Below are positions 31,060 through 40,410 of a DNA stretch of 64,000 nucleotides, in pieces. Origin of the DNA: Polaromonas sp. YR568 (lineage in GTDB: Bacteria > Pseudomonadota > Gammaproteobacteria > Burkholderiales > Burkholderiaceae_C); the NCBI RefSeq assembly GCF_900116715.1, contig NZ_FPBM01000001.1, forward strand, positions 622,784-686,783. Reading direction: 5' to 3'. Made by a program: the position numbers and the translations under genes. The notes below the pieces were generated by a model, which had not been told where the DNA came from, searched no databases, and saw nothing but the letters and a program-made list of their open reading frames with translations. Within the stretch, counting starts at the first letter, position 1. The number at the start of each line of letters is the position of its first letter.

Positions 31060-31082
31060 AAAAGGCGCCCAAGGCGCCTTTT
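31060..31082 (-). terminator. rho-independent terminator of the efflux operon
   Basis: AAAAGGCGCC-CAA-GGCGCCTTTT, a perfect 10-bp stem followed on the minus strand by TTTTCTTTT, 24 bases after the emrB-like stop. The symmetric A/T flanks would let it also work on the plus strand. Confidence 0.82.
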
Positions 31083-31106
31083 CCGAATCGACCTAACCGG
31101 GCGACC

Positions 31107-32675
31107 TCAGTGCGCGCCCGCCGCGGCATCCGCACTGCCCGCCCCGCCTTTGCTGTGCTTAGTCAAAAACACCAGCGGGATCAGCAGCAAAAAGATCAGC
31201 GCAGAGACGTAAAACACATCATTGGCCGCGAGCATATAGGCCTGCTGGTCGACCAGGCGATTGATGGTGCCCAAGGCCTGATCGGGCGTGAGGCCCGCGC
31301 CGGCCAGGCCTGTGAGCGCGCTGTTGGTGGCTACGCTGCCCTGGTTCACGTATTCGCTGATCTGCGCGTGGTGCATGGCGGCGCGGTCTTGCCAGACGGT
31401 GGTGGCGATCGAGGTGCCGAAGGAGCCGGCAGTGATGCGCACAAAGTTGGACAAACCCGAGGCGGCCGGGATTTTGTCGGGCGAGATGCCCGACAGCGTG
31501 ATGGTGACCAGCGGGATGAAGAAGAAGGCCATGGCCACACCCTGGATGATGGTGGGGATCATGATGGTCTGGAAATCAGCCTGGGTGTTGAAGTTGGAGC
31601 GCATCCACAGCACCAGGCCGAACACCATAAAGGCGAAGGCGGCGAAGCGGCGCGGGTCGACCTTGGCGATGTTTTTGCCGACGATGGGCGACAGCAGCAA
31701 GGCGAAGGCACCGACAGGCGCCAGCACCATGCCGGCCTGCGTGGCGGTGTAGCCCATGTACTGCTGCAGCCACAGCGGCAGCAACACCACGTTGCCGAAG
31801 AAAAGGCCGTAGCCGACGGACAGCGCCAGCGCGCCGGCCCAGAAGTTGCGCCGCTTGAAGAGCGTCAGGTCAACCACCGGGTGCTCTTCGGTCAGCTCCC
31901 AGATCACGAAGGCGATCAGGCCAACCAGCGCAATGATGCCCAGCGCGATGACCTCGCCGGAATGGAACCAGTCCAGCTCCTGCCCCTTGTCGAGCATGAT
32001 CTGCAGCGAGCCGACCCAGACCACCAGCAGCGCCAGGCCCACGGAATCGATAGGCAGCTTCTTGGTGACGCTTTCACGTTTTCGGAAGATGCTCCAGGTG
32101 ATGAAGGCCGCGCCGAAGCCGACGGGGATGTTGATGTAAAAAATCCAAGGCCATGAAATGTTGTCGGTGATCCATCCGCCCAGGAGCGGCCCCATCACCG
32201 GCGCGACCAGTGTGGTCATGGACCATAGCGCCATGGCCACCCCCGCCAGCGCTTTGGGGTAGCTGGAAAGCAGCAGTGCCTGCGACAGCGGAATCATGGG
32301 CCCGGCGACCAAGCCCTGCAGCACGCGCAAAAAGATCAGCGTGGTCATGTTGGGCGCCAGGCCGCACAGCCATGACGTGAGCACGAACAGCATGACGCTG
32401 GCCGTGAAGAGGCGCACCTGGCCGAAGCGTTGCGAGAGCCAGCCGGTCAGCGGCACGGCAATCGCATTGGCCACGCCGAAGCTGGTGATGACCCAGGTGC
32501 CCTGGTTGGGGCTCACGCCCAGGTCGCCGGCGATGGCCGGCAGCGACACGTTGGCGATCGAGGTGTCGAGCACGTTCATGAAGGTCGCGGCCGAAAGGGC
32601 CAGCGTGCCCCACAGGCGCGCCGAGCCCGTCAGCGGCGGTGGTTGGATATAAGCAGAAGCAGGTGCGGAAGCCAT
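31107..32675 (-). CDS. EmrB/QacA (DHA2) family MFS multidrug efflux pump
   Basis: A 522-residue, 14-TM transporter. The first TM has FMNVLDTSIANVSLPAIAGDLG, the loop SQRFGQVRLFTASVMLF carries the antiporter motif, and the helix-5 motif is GPLLGGWITDNISWPWIFYINIPVG. As in E. coli EmrAB, it would export hydrophobic drugs with the adjacent HlyD-like fusion protein and an outer-membrane channel. Last gene of the marR-nodT-emrA-emrB unit; a hairpin lies in the 103-base gap after emrA (32703-32732). Confidence 0.92.
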   Translation of the reverse strand: MASAPASAYIQPPPLTGSARLWGTLALSAATFMNVLDTSIANVSLPAIAGDLGVSPNQGTWVITSFGVANAIAVPLTGWLSQRFGQVRLFTASVMLFVLTSWLCGLAPNMTTLIFLRVLQGLVAGPMIPLSQALLLSSYPKALAGVAMALWSMTTLVAPVMGPLLGGWITDNISWPWIFYINIPVGFGAAFITWSIFRKRESVTKKLPIDSVGLALLVVWVGSLQIMLDKGQELDWFHSGEVIALGIIALVGLIAFVIWELTEEHPVVDLTLFKRRNFWAGALALSVGYGLFFGNVVLLPLWLQQYMGYTATQAGMVLAPVGAFALLLSPIVGKNIAKVDPRRFAAFAFMVFGLVLWMRSNFNTQADFQTIMIPTIIQGVAMAFFFIPLVTITLSGISPDKIPAASGLSNFVRITAGSFGTSIATTVWQDRAAMHHAQISEYVNQGSVATNSALTGLAGAGLTPDQALGTINRLVDQQAYMLAANDVFYVSALIFLLLIPLVFLTKHSKGGAGSADAAAGAH

Positions 32676-32702
32676 GAAAGCCTTGCGGATAAAGGGCTGG
32701 TG

Positions 32703-32732
32703 GAAACCGCTGCGGGGAGTCGCTGCGGTTTC
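32703..32732 (-). other. intercistronic hairpin between emrA-like and emrB-like genes
   Basis: Arms GAAACCGCTGCG and CGCTGCGGTTTC pair at 11 of 12 positions around a 6-base loop. It has no T-run, so it could stabilise or process the transcript or cause partial termination between pump subunits. Confidence 0.4.
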
Positions 32733-32778
32733 ACGGGCTTGATGTAGGGGTGATGCGGGTGATGCGGGCGGTTATGGC

Positions 32779-34164
32779 TTACGGTGCAGCGCGGTTGCCG
32801 GCCAGCGACAGCGTGTGGCTGAACGCGAGGGCCTGCGACTCGGCGCCGGCCTGTGCGGGCGAAGCAGCGCCGCCCGGCGGGAGGGCCGGTTTGGCGGCGA
32901 CGGCAGGCTTGGCCGTTTTCACGGCCTTGCCGGTGTTGGCGGCAATCACACGCTGCACATCCTTGTCGGCGGCATCGTCCTGCGCACCGTAGGTCTGGGT
33001 GTGCGCCAGGGCCGCGTCGCGCGGCGCATCGGCCAGCGTCTTGCCGCCTTTGTTGCTCACGTCGACTTCAGCATCCATGGAGAGGCCCACGCGCAACGGG
33101 TTGTCGGCGAGCTGCTTGGCGTCCAGCACGATGCGCACCGGCACGCGCTGCACCACCTTGATCCAGTTGCCGGTAGCGTTTTGTGCGGGCAGCAGCGAGA
33201 AGGCCGCACCGGTGCCAACGCCCAAACCTGCAACCGTGCCCTTGTACTCGACCTTCTTGCCGTACAAATCAGCCACCAAAGTCACGGGCTGGCCGATGCG
33301 GATATTGCGCAGCTGCACTTCCTTGAAGTTGGCGTCCACCCACACCTGATTCAGCGGGATGATGGACATCATGGGCGTGCCGGCAGCGACGCGCTGGCCG
33401 AGCTGCACCGTGCGTTTGGCGACGTAGCCATCGACAGGCGCCAGCAGACCGGCGCGCTGCGTGGCCAGGTAGGCCTCACGCACCTTGGCGGCGGCAACCT
33501 GCACGCTGGGGTGCTGCTCAATGCTGGTGCCTTCGGTCAGGGCCTGGTTGCTGGTGAGTTGTTCGCGCGCGGCGACCACACCGGCTTGCGCCGCGGCCAG
33601 CGCGCTTTTGGCAGTGGCCAGTTGGGTCTGGGCGTGGTTGAGTTCTTCTTTGGATACGGCGCCGTTGCCGGTGAGCGACTGGCGGCGGTTCAGGTCGTCG
33701 CTGGCGCGGGCGATGTCGCTCTGCGCTTTGACCACGTCGGCGTCGCGCAATGCGATCTGGGCGGCGAGCGTGCCGTTGTTGGCATAGAGCGTGCGCACCT
33801 GGCGCACGGCCTGGGCCAGCGCCGCTTCGGCCTGGTCGAGCGCGACTTTGGCGTCGGCCGGGTCGAGCTGCACCAGCGCCTGGCCGGCTTTCACGAAGTC
33901 GGTGTCGTCGGCCATGATGGCCATGACCGTGCCGCCGATCTGCGGCGTGATCTGGATCACATTGCCTTGCACATAGGCGTTGTCGGTGGACTCGTAGTGG
34001 CTGGCTACCAGGTATTCGTAGGCCGACCAGCCGAGGCCGGCGACGACCACGACAGCGGCCAGCGCCGTGAGGGCCTTCTTGCGTTTGGGGTTGCCTGCCG
34101 GCGGCTGCACTGGAGCGGCGGCATTGGCGGCGGAGGGTGCGCTGGAGGATTCAGGTGTCGTCAT
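32779..34164 (-). CDS. EmrA/HlyD family membrane fusion protein
   Basis: A 461-residue periplasmic adaptor. One N-terminal TM segment (ALTALAAVVVVAGLGWSAYEYL, about 30-52) is followed by the barrel-sandwich hybrid start HYESTDNAYVQGNVIQITPQIGG, a long coiled-coil hairpin (about 110-230) and the second lipoyl half LLAPVDGYVAKRTVQLGQRV. An Ala/Pro-rich C-terminal extension (about 370-461) is longer than in E. coli EmrA (390 residues) and likely disordered. It links the EmrB-like pump to the NodT-type channel. Confidence 0.92.
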   Translation of the reverse strand: MTTPESSSAPSAANAAAPVQPPAGNPKRKKALTALAAVVVVAGLGWSAYEYLVASHYESTDNAYVQGNVIQITPQIGGTVMAIMADDTDFVKAGQALVQLDPADAKVALDQAEAALAQAVRQVRTLYANNGTLAAQIALRDADVVKAQSDIARASDDLNRRQSLTGNGAVSKEELNHAQTQLATAKSALAAAQAGVVAAREQLTSNQALTEGTSIEQHPSVQVAAAKVREAYLATQRAGLLAPVDGYVAKRTVQLGQRVAAGTPMMSIIPLNQVWVDANFKEVQLRNIRIGQPVTLVADLYGKKVEYKGTVAGLGVGTGAAFSLLPAQNATGNWIKVVQRVPVRIVLDAKQLADNPLRVGLSMDAEVDVSNKGGKTLADAPRDAALAHTQTYGAQDDAADKDVQRVIAANTGKAVKTAKPAVAAKPALPPGGAASPAQAGAESQALAFSHTLSLAGNRAAP

Positions 34165-34262
34165 GATGTTTGCAATCCGTTTGTTAGATGTTCGTTATGC
34201 GTTCGTGATGTCTTGGCGGTCTGCCGGGCCATCGTGGCCATACCGGCCGGCCCGTAGACAAG

Positions 34263-35930
34263 TTAGTGAAGAAATGTGCCTCCAGCGCGCTCGGGACTAG
34301 CGTAGTCAGCTACTTTTTTAATAGCGCCGTCTGTAGGCGCGGCGGGCGGCACGGAAGCTGCTGCCTGCGCCTGCGTGGCGGTGTAGCCGCCGCCCAGTGC
34401 ACGGATCAACGCGACTTGCGTGTCCAGCGCGCGGGCTGCGAGGTCCACGGCCTGCCGGCGCTGGGCCAGCACGCTGGTTTCTGCGGTGAGCACATTGAGG
34501 TAGTTGCCCAGCCCGGCCTTGTAGCGCTGCACGGCGATCTCGTAGGCGCTTTCAGCGGCCTCCTGCGCGGCGCGCTGCTCAGTCTGCTGGCGAACAATGG
34601 CTTGCGACGAAGCGACCTGGTCGGCCACGTCGCGCACCGCGTCGATCACGGCGGCGTTGTAGCTTTCAACGGCGGCGTCCAGGTCGGCGGTTTTGCCGCG
34701 CAGGTTGGCGCGCAGCCGGCCGGCATCAAAAATCGGCAGGCGCAGCGCGGGGCCTATGCCCCACTGCTGACTACCCGAATTCGTCAATTGGCCCAGACCG
34801 ATGCTGGAGAAACCGGCGAAAGCGACGAGGTTGATGTTGGGATAGAACTGGGTCTTCGCATTGACCACGTCTTTGGACGAGGCCTCGACGCGCCAGCGGG
34901 CGGCGGCGATGTCGGCGCGGCGGCCCAGCAGATCGGCCGGAATGTTGGCGGCGACTGCTACGTTTTTAATGGCCGACTGCTCAGGTGGCGTCTGGACAAC
35001 AACATTCGCTGCGCCATTGGGCTGGCCGATCAGCGCACCCAGGGCATTGCGCGTGAGCGCCATCTGCTCTTGCAGGGTTTCAAGCTGCAGGCGCGCTTCA
35101 GGCAGGCCGCCTTCGCTCTGGCGCAACTCCAGGCGGGTGTCCAGGCCGGCGTCGACGCGATCACGCACCAGCTTGAGCGTTTCTTCACGCTGGGCCAGCG
35201 TGCGGCGTGCCACGTTGGTTTGCTCATTCAGGCGAACGAGCTGGAAATAGGTGCGGGCGACATTGCTGGCCAGCAGCACGCGCGCAGCTTGGGCGTCAGC
35301 CTCGGCGGCATTGGCGCTGCCCAATGCGGCATCCAGCGCAGCGCGGTTCTTGCCGAAAAAGTCCAGCTCCCAGCTGGCATTGAGCTGGGCCGTGCCGCTT
35401 TCGCGAATAGAACCAGCCAGGGGCGGCGGCACCGCGCCGTTGGCGGTGTAACGCTGGCGTGTTGCGTCAAGCTGGCCGGTGAGTTGCGGCAAGGTAGCGG
35501 CGTCGGCCACTTCTGTTACGGCTTGCGCACGGGCCAGCCGGGCTTGTGCGAGCTTGAGTGTGGGGCTGGTTTGCAGGGCCTGGGCGACCAGGGTGTTGAG
35601 TTGCTCGTCACCGAATTCACGCCACCACTCGGCGGCCACCGGCGCCTGGGCTGTGGCGGTTTCAGTGCCTTGGGCCTTCAGGCCCAGCGAGGGCGCGTCG
35701 CGCAGGCTGGACTGTGGCGAAATGCCGGACATATCGGCGCAACCGGTGAGGCCGGTCGCCATGATGCCCACGGCCACCACGCTGGCGGCAGCCACCAGGG
35801 CCATGCGGAAAGAGGCGCGCCACACGGGCAGGCTCTGCGCCTGCTCTGTGTGGTTAGCTTGACCAGAAAATGCGCCAGAAGAGGCGCCGGCCGTGCAGAG
35901 GGTATTGCTGTTATTTGTCATCTTTTTCAT
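34263..35930 (-). CDS. NodT family outer-membrane efflux lipoprotein
   Basis: A 555-residue TolC-type channel of the RND/EmrAB kind. Signal region ends GLTGC, so the protein is probably lipidated, and the two OEP repeats follow (about 120-310 and 330-510) with WWREFGDEQLNTLVAQALQ, SWELDFFGKNRAALDAA and RRADIAAARWRVEASSKDV. The signal is preceded by an unusually long 60-residue N-terminal stretch. ATG 35930 is used, with 35921 as alternative; both overlap the marR stop. The last residues (AIKKVADYASPER) are encoded by a dispersed repeat. Confidence 0.88.
   Translation of the reverse strand: MKKMTNNSNTLCTAGASSGAFSGQANHTEQAQSLPVWRASFRMALVAAASVVAVGIMATGLTGCADMSGISPQSSLRDAPSLGLKAQGTETATAQAPVAAEWWREFGDEQLNTLVAQALQTSPTLKLAQARLARAQAVTEVADAATLPQLTGQLDATRQRYTANGAVPPPLAGSIRESGTAQLNASWELDFFGKNRAALDAALGSANAAEADAQAARVLLASNVARTYFQLVRLNEQTNVARRTLAQREETLKLVRDRVDAGLDTRLELRQSEGGLPEARLQLETLQEQMALTRNALGALIGQPNGAANVVVQTPPEQSAIKNVAVAANIPADLLGRRADIAAARWRVEASSKDVVNAKTQFYPNINLVAFAGFSSIGLGQLTNSGSQQWGIGPALRLPIFDAGRLRANLRGKTADLDAAVESYNAAVIDAVRDVADQVASSQAIVRQQTEQRAAQEAAESAYEIAVQRYKAGLGNYLNVLTAETSVLAQRRQAVDLAARALDTQVALIRALGGGYTATQAQAAASVPPAAPTDGAIKKVADYASPERAGGTFLH
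34295..34325 (-). repeat. dispersed repeat forming the 3' end of the nodT-like gene
   Basis: On the minus strand it begins GCTATTAAAAAAGTAGC and matches the copy at 30943 at about 21 of 31 positions, with the palindromic core kept. It encodes residues 536-546 near the C-terminus. Confidence 0.45.
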
Positions 35931-36465
35931 TCGCTGCTTGAAGGGTGTGCGCGGTTTCGAGAATGCGGCGCAGGTAGCCTTTGAGGCTTTGCCACTCATC
36001 GACCGAGAAGCCGGCCAGGTGGGCGTTCTGCACGCGGCTGAGCACGGCGGGGATTTCTTTGGCTGCCTCACGGCCTTCGTCCGTCAGTTCGAGGTTGACC
36101 ACGCGGCGGTCATCGCTGGAGCGCAGGCGGCGGCAAAAGCCCTTGGCTTCGAGCCGGTCGAGCAGGCGCGTCATGGAGCCGGCGTCGAGCTGGCATTCAC
36201 GTGCAAGTTCAGCCACGGTGGAGGCCTTGCCCAGGTAAAGCTTAAGCATGGGCACCCACTGCGCGTTGGTCAGGCCCTTGGGCTCGAGCTCACGGGTGAC
36301 TTGCTGCGAAACGCTGTTGAGGATCTGGCGCATCAGGTAACCGGTGCTTTGGCCCGCGTCGTAGTCGGAGGCGCAATAAAACTCCGCCGGCAACCCGCAA
36401 AGAGGGGTTTCGGGGCTGGCTGGCGCTTGCGGGCTGACTGGTTGGCTGGCGGTTTTGGACTTCAT
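35911..36465 (-). CDS. MarR family transcriptional regulator of the efflux operon
   Basis: A 184-residue winged-helix regulator. Recognition region LARECQLDAGSMTRLLDRLEAKGF (about 88-111) and wing RRLRSSDDRRVVNLELTDEGRE are typical of MarR/EmrR. An N-terminal 25-residue Ser/Pro/Ala-rich extension precedes the fold. As first gene of marR-nodT-emrA-emrB it probably represses its own promoter and is relieved by the exported drugs. The promoter -10 sits only seven bases before the ATG, implying a leaderless message; no ribosome binding site is seen. Confidence 0.9.
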   Translation of the reverse strand: MKSKTASQPVSPQAPASPETPLCGLPAEFYCASDYDAGQSTGYLMRQILNSVSQQVTRELEPKGLTNAQWVPMLKLYLGKASTVAELARECQLDAGSMTRLLDRLEAKGFCRRLRSSDDRRVVNLELTDEGREAAKEIPAVLSRVQNAHLAGFSVDEWQSLKGYLRRILETAHTLQAANEKDDK

Positions 36466-36472
36466 GGAACGA

Positions 36473-36501
36473 ATAATACATGCCTAGACAAATAATGTCA
36501 A
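36473..36501 (-). promoter_or_regulatory. near-consensus sigma70 promoter of marR-nodT-emrAB
   Basis: TTGACA (36496-36501) and TATTAT (36473-36478) are separated by exactly 17 bases on the minus strand. The ATG of marR is seven bases after the -10. The AT-rich spacer around CTAGGCATG is a likely MarR binding region. Confidence 0.8.
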
Positions 36502-36584
36502 GGCGGTGTTTGTTTGGGCTTTTTTTGCTTGGGATGCCTTTGTTGGGGCAATGGCTTGGCGGGCTTTGTGACTAAACTCGCGGC

Positions 36585-38423
36585 ATGGCTACCTCCTCCG
36601 CTCCCGCGCCCTCGTCACCACCTCCCCCCGCCGCCCCTGCAATCGCCCCCTCCGGTGCTGCCGGCGCCAAAGGCTCCCCCCGCTCGCTATCGGGCCTGTT
36701 GCCGTTTTTGCGGCCTTACCGGGGGCGCATCCTGCTGGCCGCGTTCTTCCTGGTGATGGCCGCGGTGGCCACGCTGATATTTCCGCTGGCCCTGCGTAGC
36801 CTGATAGACGGCGGCCTGAGTGCGGCCGACAAGGGCCAGCAACTGATGGCGCTGCGCACGCATTTCTTTGAGCTGTTTGCCGTGGCCGCCGCGCTGGGGC
36901 TTTTTTCGGCAGGCCGCTTTTATATGGTGAGCTGGCTGGGCGAGCGGGTGACGGCCGACCTGCGCAATGCGGTGTACGGGCATGTGGTGCGGCAAAGCCC
37001 CGAGTTTTTTGAGACCACACAAACCGGCGAGGTGTTGTCACGCCTGACGGGCGACACAACGCTGGTGCAGACGGTGGTGGGCTCGTCGCTCAGCATGGGC
37101 TTGCGCAATGCGGTGATGGGCGTGGGCGCGCTGGGCATGCTGGTCTACACCAACCCTTACCTGATGGTGCAGGTGCTGGGCGCACTGCTGCTGATCGTCG
37201 CGCCTTCGGTGTGGTTTGGCCGGCGCGTGCGCAAGCTCTCGCGCGCCAGCCAGGACCGCGTGGCCGACTCCAGCGCCATCGCGGCTGAGGTGCTCAATGC
37301 CATCCCCGTGGTGCAAAGCTATACCGCTGAAGGTCGCGAGTCGGCGCGCTTCGACCAGTCAACCACCAACGCTTTCAACACCGCCGTTCGCCGCGCACGC
37401 GCACGCTCGGCGCTGGTGGCCTTCGTCATCATCGCGACCTCGGCGGCGTTGCTGTGGGGCCTGTACCAGGGCACGCAAGCGGTGATGCGCGGCGACATCA
37501 CGGCCGGCCACCTGGGGCAGACGGTGGTGTACGTGATCATCCTGGCCAGCGCCGCGGCGGTGCTGGGCGAGGTGTATGGCGACCTGCTGCGCGCGGCCGG
37601 CGCCACTGAGCGCCTGATGGAGCTGCTGGAGTCGCGCTCGCCCGTGACTTCGCCACAAAACCCACTCCCCGCTCAGGCAATACGCGGGGGAAGCGCCATC
37701 AAATTTGAAGCAGTCACCTTTCACTACCCGTCACGGCCGGCGCAGCCCTCGCTGCGCGACTTCAGCCTGAGCGTGGCGCCGGGCGAGACTGTGGCCATCG
37801 TGGGGCCGAGCGGCGCAGGCAAGAGCACGGTGTTCCAGCTGCTGCTGCGCTTTTACGACCCCGGCTCAGGCCGCATCGAACTGGACGGCGTGCGGACCGC
37901 CGACATGACGCTGGAGGACCTGCGCCAGCGCATCGGCATCGTGCCGCAAGACGCCGTGATTTTCTCGACCAGCGCGCTGGAAAACATCCGCTACGGCAAG
38001 CCCGGCGCGACAGATGAGGAAACCAAAGCGGCGGCGAAAGCCGCTTTTGCCGACGAGTTCATCACCGCGCTGCCCGAAGGCTACGACACCTTTCTGGGTG
38101 AGCGCGGCGTGCGGCTGTCGGGCGGGCAACGTCAGCGCATCGCGATTGCGCGGGCCATGCTGAAGAACTCCCCCTTGCTACTGCTGGATGAAGCCACCAG
38201 CGCGCTGGACGCCGAAAGCGAACGCATGGTGCAGGCGGCGCTGGAGTCGGCCATGCGCGACCGCACGACGCTGGTGATCGCGCACCGCCTGGCCACGGTG
38301 CAGCAGGCTGACCGCATCCTGGTGCTGGACCATGGCCGGCTGGTGGAGCAAGGCACGCACACCGAGCTGGTGAACCGCGGTGGTGTTTATGCGCGGCTGG
38401 CGGCCTTGCAGTTCACGGTTTGA
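36585..38423 (+). CDS. ABC exporter (fused TM and ATPase domains, MsbA/multidrug type)
   Basis: A 612-residue half-transporter. A Ser/Pro/Ala-rich N-terminal 35 residues precede six TM segments (about 45-345, including [38 protein letters not shown]). The nucleotide-binding domain follows, with YPSRP, Walker [10 protein letters not shown], signature [15 protein letters not shown], Walker [13 protein letters not shown] and H-loop VIAHRLATV. It probably exports lipids or hydrophobic drugs as a homodimer. It is divergent from marR with a 119-base gap. Confidence 0.92.
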   Translation: MATSSAPAPSSPPPPAAPAIAPSGAAGAKGSPRSLSGLLPFLRPYRGRILLAAFFLVMAAVATLIFPLALRSLIDGGLSAADKGQQLMALRTHFFELFAVAAALGLFSAGRFYMVSWLGERVTADLRNAVYGHVVRQSPEFFETTQTGEVLSRLTGDTTLVQTVVGSSLSMGLRNAVMGVGALGMLVYTNPYLMVQVLGALLLIVAPSVWFGRRVRKLSRASQDRVADSSAIAAEVLNAIPVVQSYTAEGRESARFDQSTTNAFNTAVRRARARSALVAFVIIATSAALLWGLYQGTQAVMRGDITAGHLGQTVVYVIILASAAAVLGEVYGDLLRAAGATERLMELLESRSPVTSPQNPLPAQAIRGGSAIKFEAVTFHYPSRPAQPSLRDFSLSVAPGETVAIVGPSGAGKSTVFQLLLRFYDPGSGRIELDGVRTADMTLEDLRQRIGIVPQDAVIFSTSALENIRYGKPGATDEETKAAAKAAFADEFITALPEGYDTFLGERGVRLSGGQRQRIAIARAMLKNSPLLLLDEATSALDAESERMVQAALESAMRDRTTLVIAHRLATVQQADRILVLDHGRLVEQGTHTELVNRGGVYARLAALQFTV

Positions 38424-38471
38424 GGGCTGCACTGAATGGTGAAATTGAGTAGCCGAATTCAAGCCCACGCA

Positions 38472-38488
38472 TATGCATTATTTGCATA
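38472..38488. promoter_or_regulatory. palindrome upstream of glutamate dehydrogenase
   Basis: TATGCA-TTATT-TGCATA, a perfect 6+6 dyad with a TA-rich centre, 97 bases upstream of the gdhA start. A candidate operator for nitrogen or amino-acid control; regulator unknown. Confidence 0.45.
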
Positions 38489-38584
38489 GATATTGGTTCA
38501 CAATGCCTTGGACTAATTGAAGGCGCGCTTTTAAGCTCCGTGCATTCAGTTTTACCGCAAGAAATCCCACAAGGAGTTTTTTCA

Positions 38585-39907
38585 ATGTCAAAAGCAGCAG
38601 CCTCATCGGGCTCCACCGCCATCCCCAACGGTTCCCATCCACTTCCCTCTTACCTTCAGGCCGACAACCTCGGCCCCTGGGGCAACTACCTGCAGCAGGT
38701 AGACCGCGTGATCCCCCACCTGGGCAGCCTGGCGCGCTGGGCGGAAACGCTCAAGCGCCCCAAGCGCGTGCTGATCGTGGACGTGCCCATCCACATGGAC
38801 GACGGCACCGTGGCGCACTTTGAAGGCTATCGCGTGCAGCACAACGTCTCACGCGGCCCCGGCAAGGGCGGTGTGCGTTTTCACCAGGACGTCACGCTGT
38901 CCGAAGTGATGGCCCTGTCGGCATGGATGTCCGTCAAGAATGCGGCGGTCAACGTGCCCTACGGCGGCGCCAAGGGCGGCATCCGCGTCGACCCCAAGAA
39001 GCTTTCGCGCGGCGAACTCGAGCGCATGACGCGCCGTTACACCAGCGAGATCGGCATCATCATCGGCCCCAACAAAGACATCCCCGCGCCTGACGTCAAC
39101 ACCAACGACCAGATCATGGCGTGGATGATGGACACCTATTCGATGAACACCGGTTCCACCTCGACCGGCGTTGTGACCGGCAAGCCGGTGGACCTGGGCG
39201 GCTCGCTGGGCCGGCGCGAAGCCACCGGCCGCGGCGTGTATACCGTGGGCGTGGAAGCGGCCAAACATATCGGCCTGGACATCGCGACTGCGCGAGTAGC
39301 TGTGCAGGGCTTCGGCAATGTGGGCGGCGTGGCGGGCAAGCTGTTTGCCGAGGCCGGCGCGCGCGTGGTGGCGGTGCAAGACCATGGCGGCACGATTTAC
39401 CGCGAAGCGGGCCTGGATGTGCCGGCGCTGCTCAAGCACGTGGAAGCCAATGGCAGCGTGGGCGGCTTTGCACAGGCGGAAGTCATCGCCAATGACAAGT
39501 TCTGGGACGTGGAGTGCGACATTCTGATCCCCGCCGCGCTGGAGCAGCAAATCACTGAAGCCAATGCCGGCCGCATCAAGGCGCGCATGATCATCGAAGG
39601 CGCGAACGGCCCGACCACACCGGCGGCCGACGACATCCTGCACGACCGCAATGTGCTTGTGCTGCCGGACGTGATCGCAAACGCCGGCGGCGTGACGGTG
39701 AGCTACTTTGAATGGGTGCAGGATTTCTCCAGCTTCTTCTGGGACGAAGAGGAAATCAATGCGCGCCTGGTCAGGATCATGAAAGACGCTTTTGCTGCCG
39801 TGTGGCATGTGGCGCAAGACCAGAAGGTCAGCCTGCGCACGGCGACCTTTATCGTGGCCTGCAAGCGCATTCTGCATACGCGCGAGTTGCGCGGCCTGTA
39901 CCCCTGA
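38585..39907 (+). CDS. gdhA: glutamate dehydrogenase
   Basis: A 440-residue Glu/Leu/Phe/Val dehydrogenase. The catalytic stretch [15 protein letters not shown], the substrate site [13 protein letters not shown] and the Rossmann motif VQGFGNVGG are visible, and [12 protein letters not shown] is near the C-terminal third. It interconverts glutamate and 2-oxoglutarate plus ammonia. AAGGAG before MSKAAAS fixes the start; an upstream Met is in the leader. The size suits the hexameric NAD(P)-linked type; cofactor preference is not decided. The next gene overlaps its stop by one base. Confidence 0.95.
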   Translation: MSKAAASSGSTAIPNGSHPLPSYLQADNLGPWGNYLQQVDRVIPHLGSLARWAETLKRPKRVLIVDVPIHMDDGTVAHFEGYRVQHNVSRGPGKGGVRFHQDVTLSEVMALSAWMSVKNAAVNVPYGGAKGGIRVDPKKLSRGELERMTRRYTSEIGIIIGPNKDIPAPDVNTNDQIMAWMMDTYSMNTGSTSTGVVTGKPVDLGGSLGRREATGRGVYTVGVEAAKHIGLDIATARVAVQGFGNVGGVAGKLFAEAGARVVAVQDHGGTIYREAGLDVPALLKHVEANGSVGGFAQAEVIANDKFWDVECDILIPAALEQQITEANAGRIKARMIIEGANGPTTPAADDILHDRNVLVLPDVIANAGGVTVSYFEWVQDFSSFFWDEEEINARLVRIMKDAFAAVWHVAQDQKVSLRTATFIVACKRILHTRELRGLYP

Positions 39908-40398
39908 TGGACGGCGGCGCGCCGGTGGGCCCTGGCGGGCGGCATGGGATGGCCGCCTTTCGCAGGCCTGCGGCCGCGCTTTTTCTGGGCGCCCTGGTCG
40001 CGGTGCTCGCGGCGCTGCTAGGCCCCTTGCTGGACGCCCCGGCCATCGCGCGCTGGACTGTACAGAGTTACGAAGAAGAAGGCCTGCGGGCGGCTTTCGC
40101 GCTGATCGGCGTGCGCCACCTGCCCATGCTCTTGCTCGCGATCGCTGCCGGCAATGTTGTCTTCAGGCTGCTCAAAAGCACATCATTCTCAATGGTGGCG
40201 ATCAGCGCCATTCCCTGGCTGCTATATGTCGTTGTGACCGGTACGATGGAATCCATCGCCGTCGGTGAGAGCCCCTTCAGTTGGGTCGGCTATGAACCGG
40301 CCTACTTCATCTGGCCGCATTTTGTTGCCGTGCCGCTGGGGCTTTACACGGCCAGCCGCATGGTGCGGCAGCGCCTGGCAAAGGCTGCGCCAAACTAA
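39907..40398 (+). CDS. small membrane protein, unknown function
   Basis: A 163-residue protein with about four hydrophobic segments (ALFLGALVAVLAALLGPLL; LPMLLLAIAAGNVVF; MVAISAIPWLLYVVVTG; YFIWPHFVAVPLGLYTA). It begins in the gdhA stop (TGATG), so it is probably translationally coupled. Met at 39946 is an alternative start that removes a Gly/Pro-rich lead. No family recognised. Confidence 0.65.
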   Translation: MDGGAPVGPGGRHGMAAFRRPAAALFLGALVAVLAALLGPLLDAPAIARWTVQSYEEEGLRAAFALIGVRHLPMLLLAIAAGNVVFRLLKSTSFSMVAISAIPWLLYVVVTGTMESIAVGESPFSWVGYEPAYFIWPHFVAVPLGLYTASRMVRQRLAKAAPN

Positions 40399-40410
40399 GC
40401 GCACCGCGCT

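Noticed and set aside
37680..37715. A GCCATCAAATTTGAAGC stretch in the ABC exporter resembling the dispersed repeat
   Set aside because: The encoded [15 protein letters not shown] is normal ABC-domain sequence, so the resemblance is probably chance.
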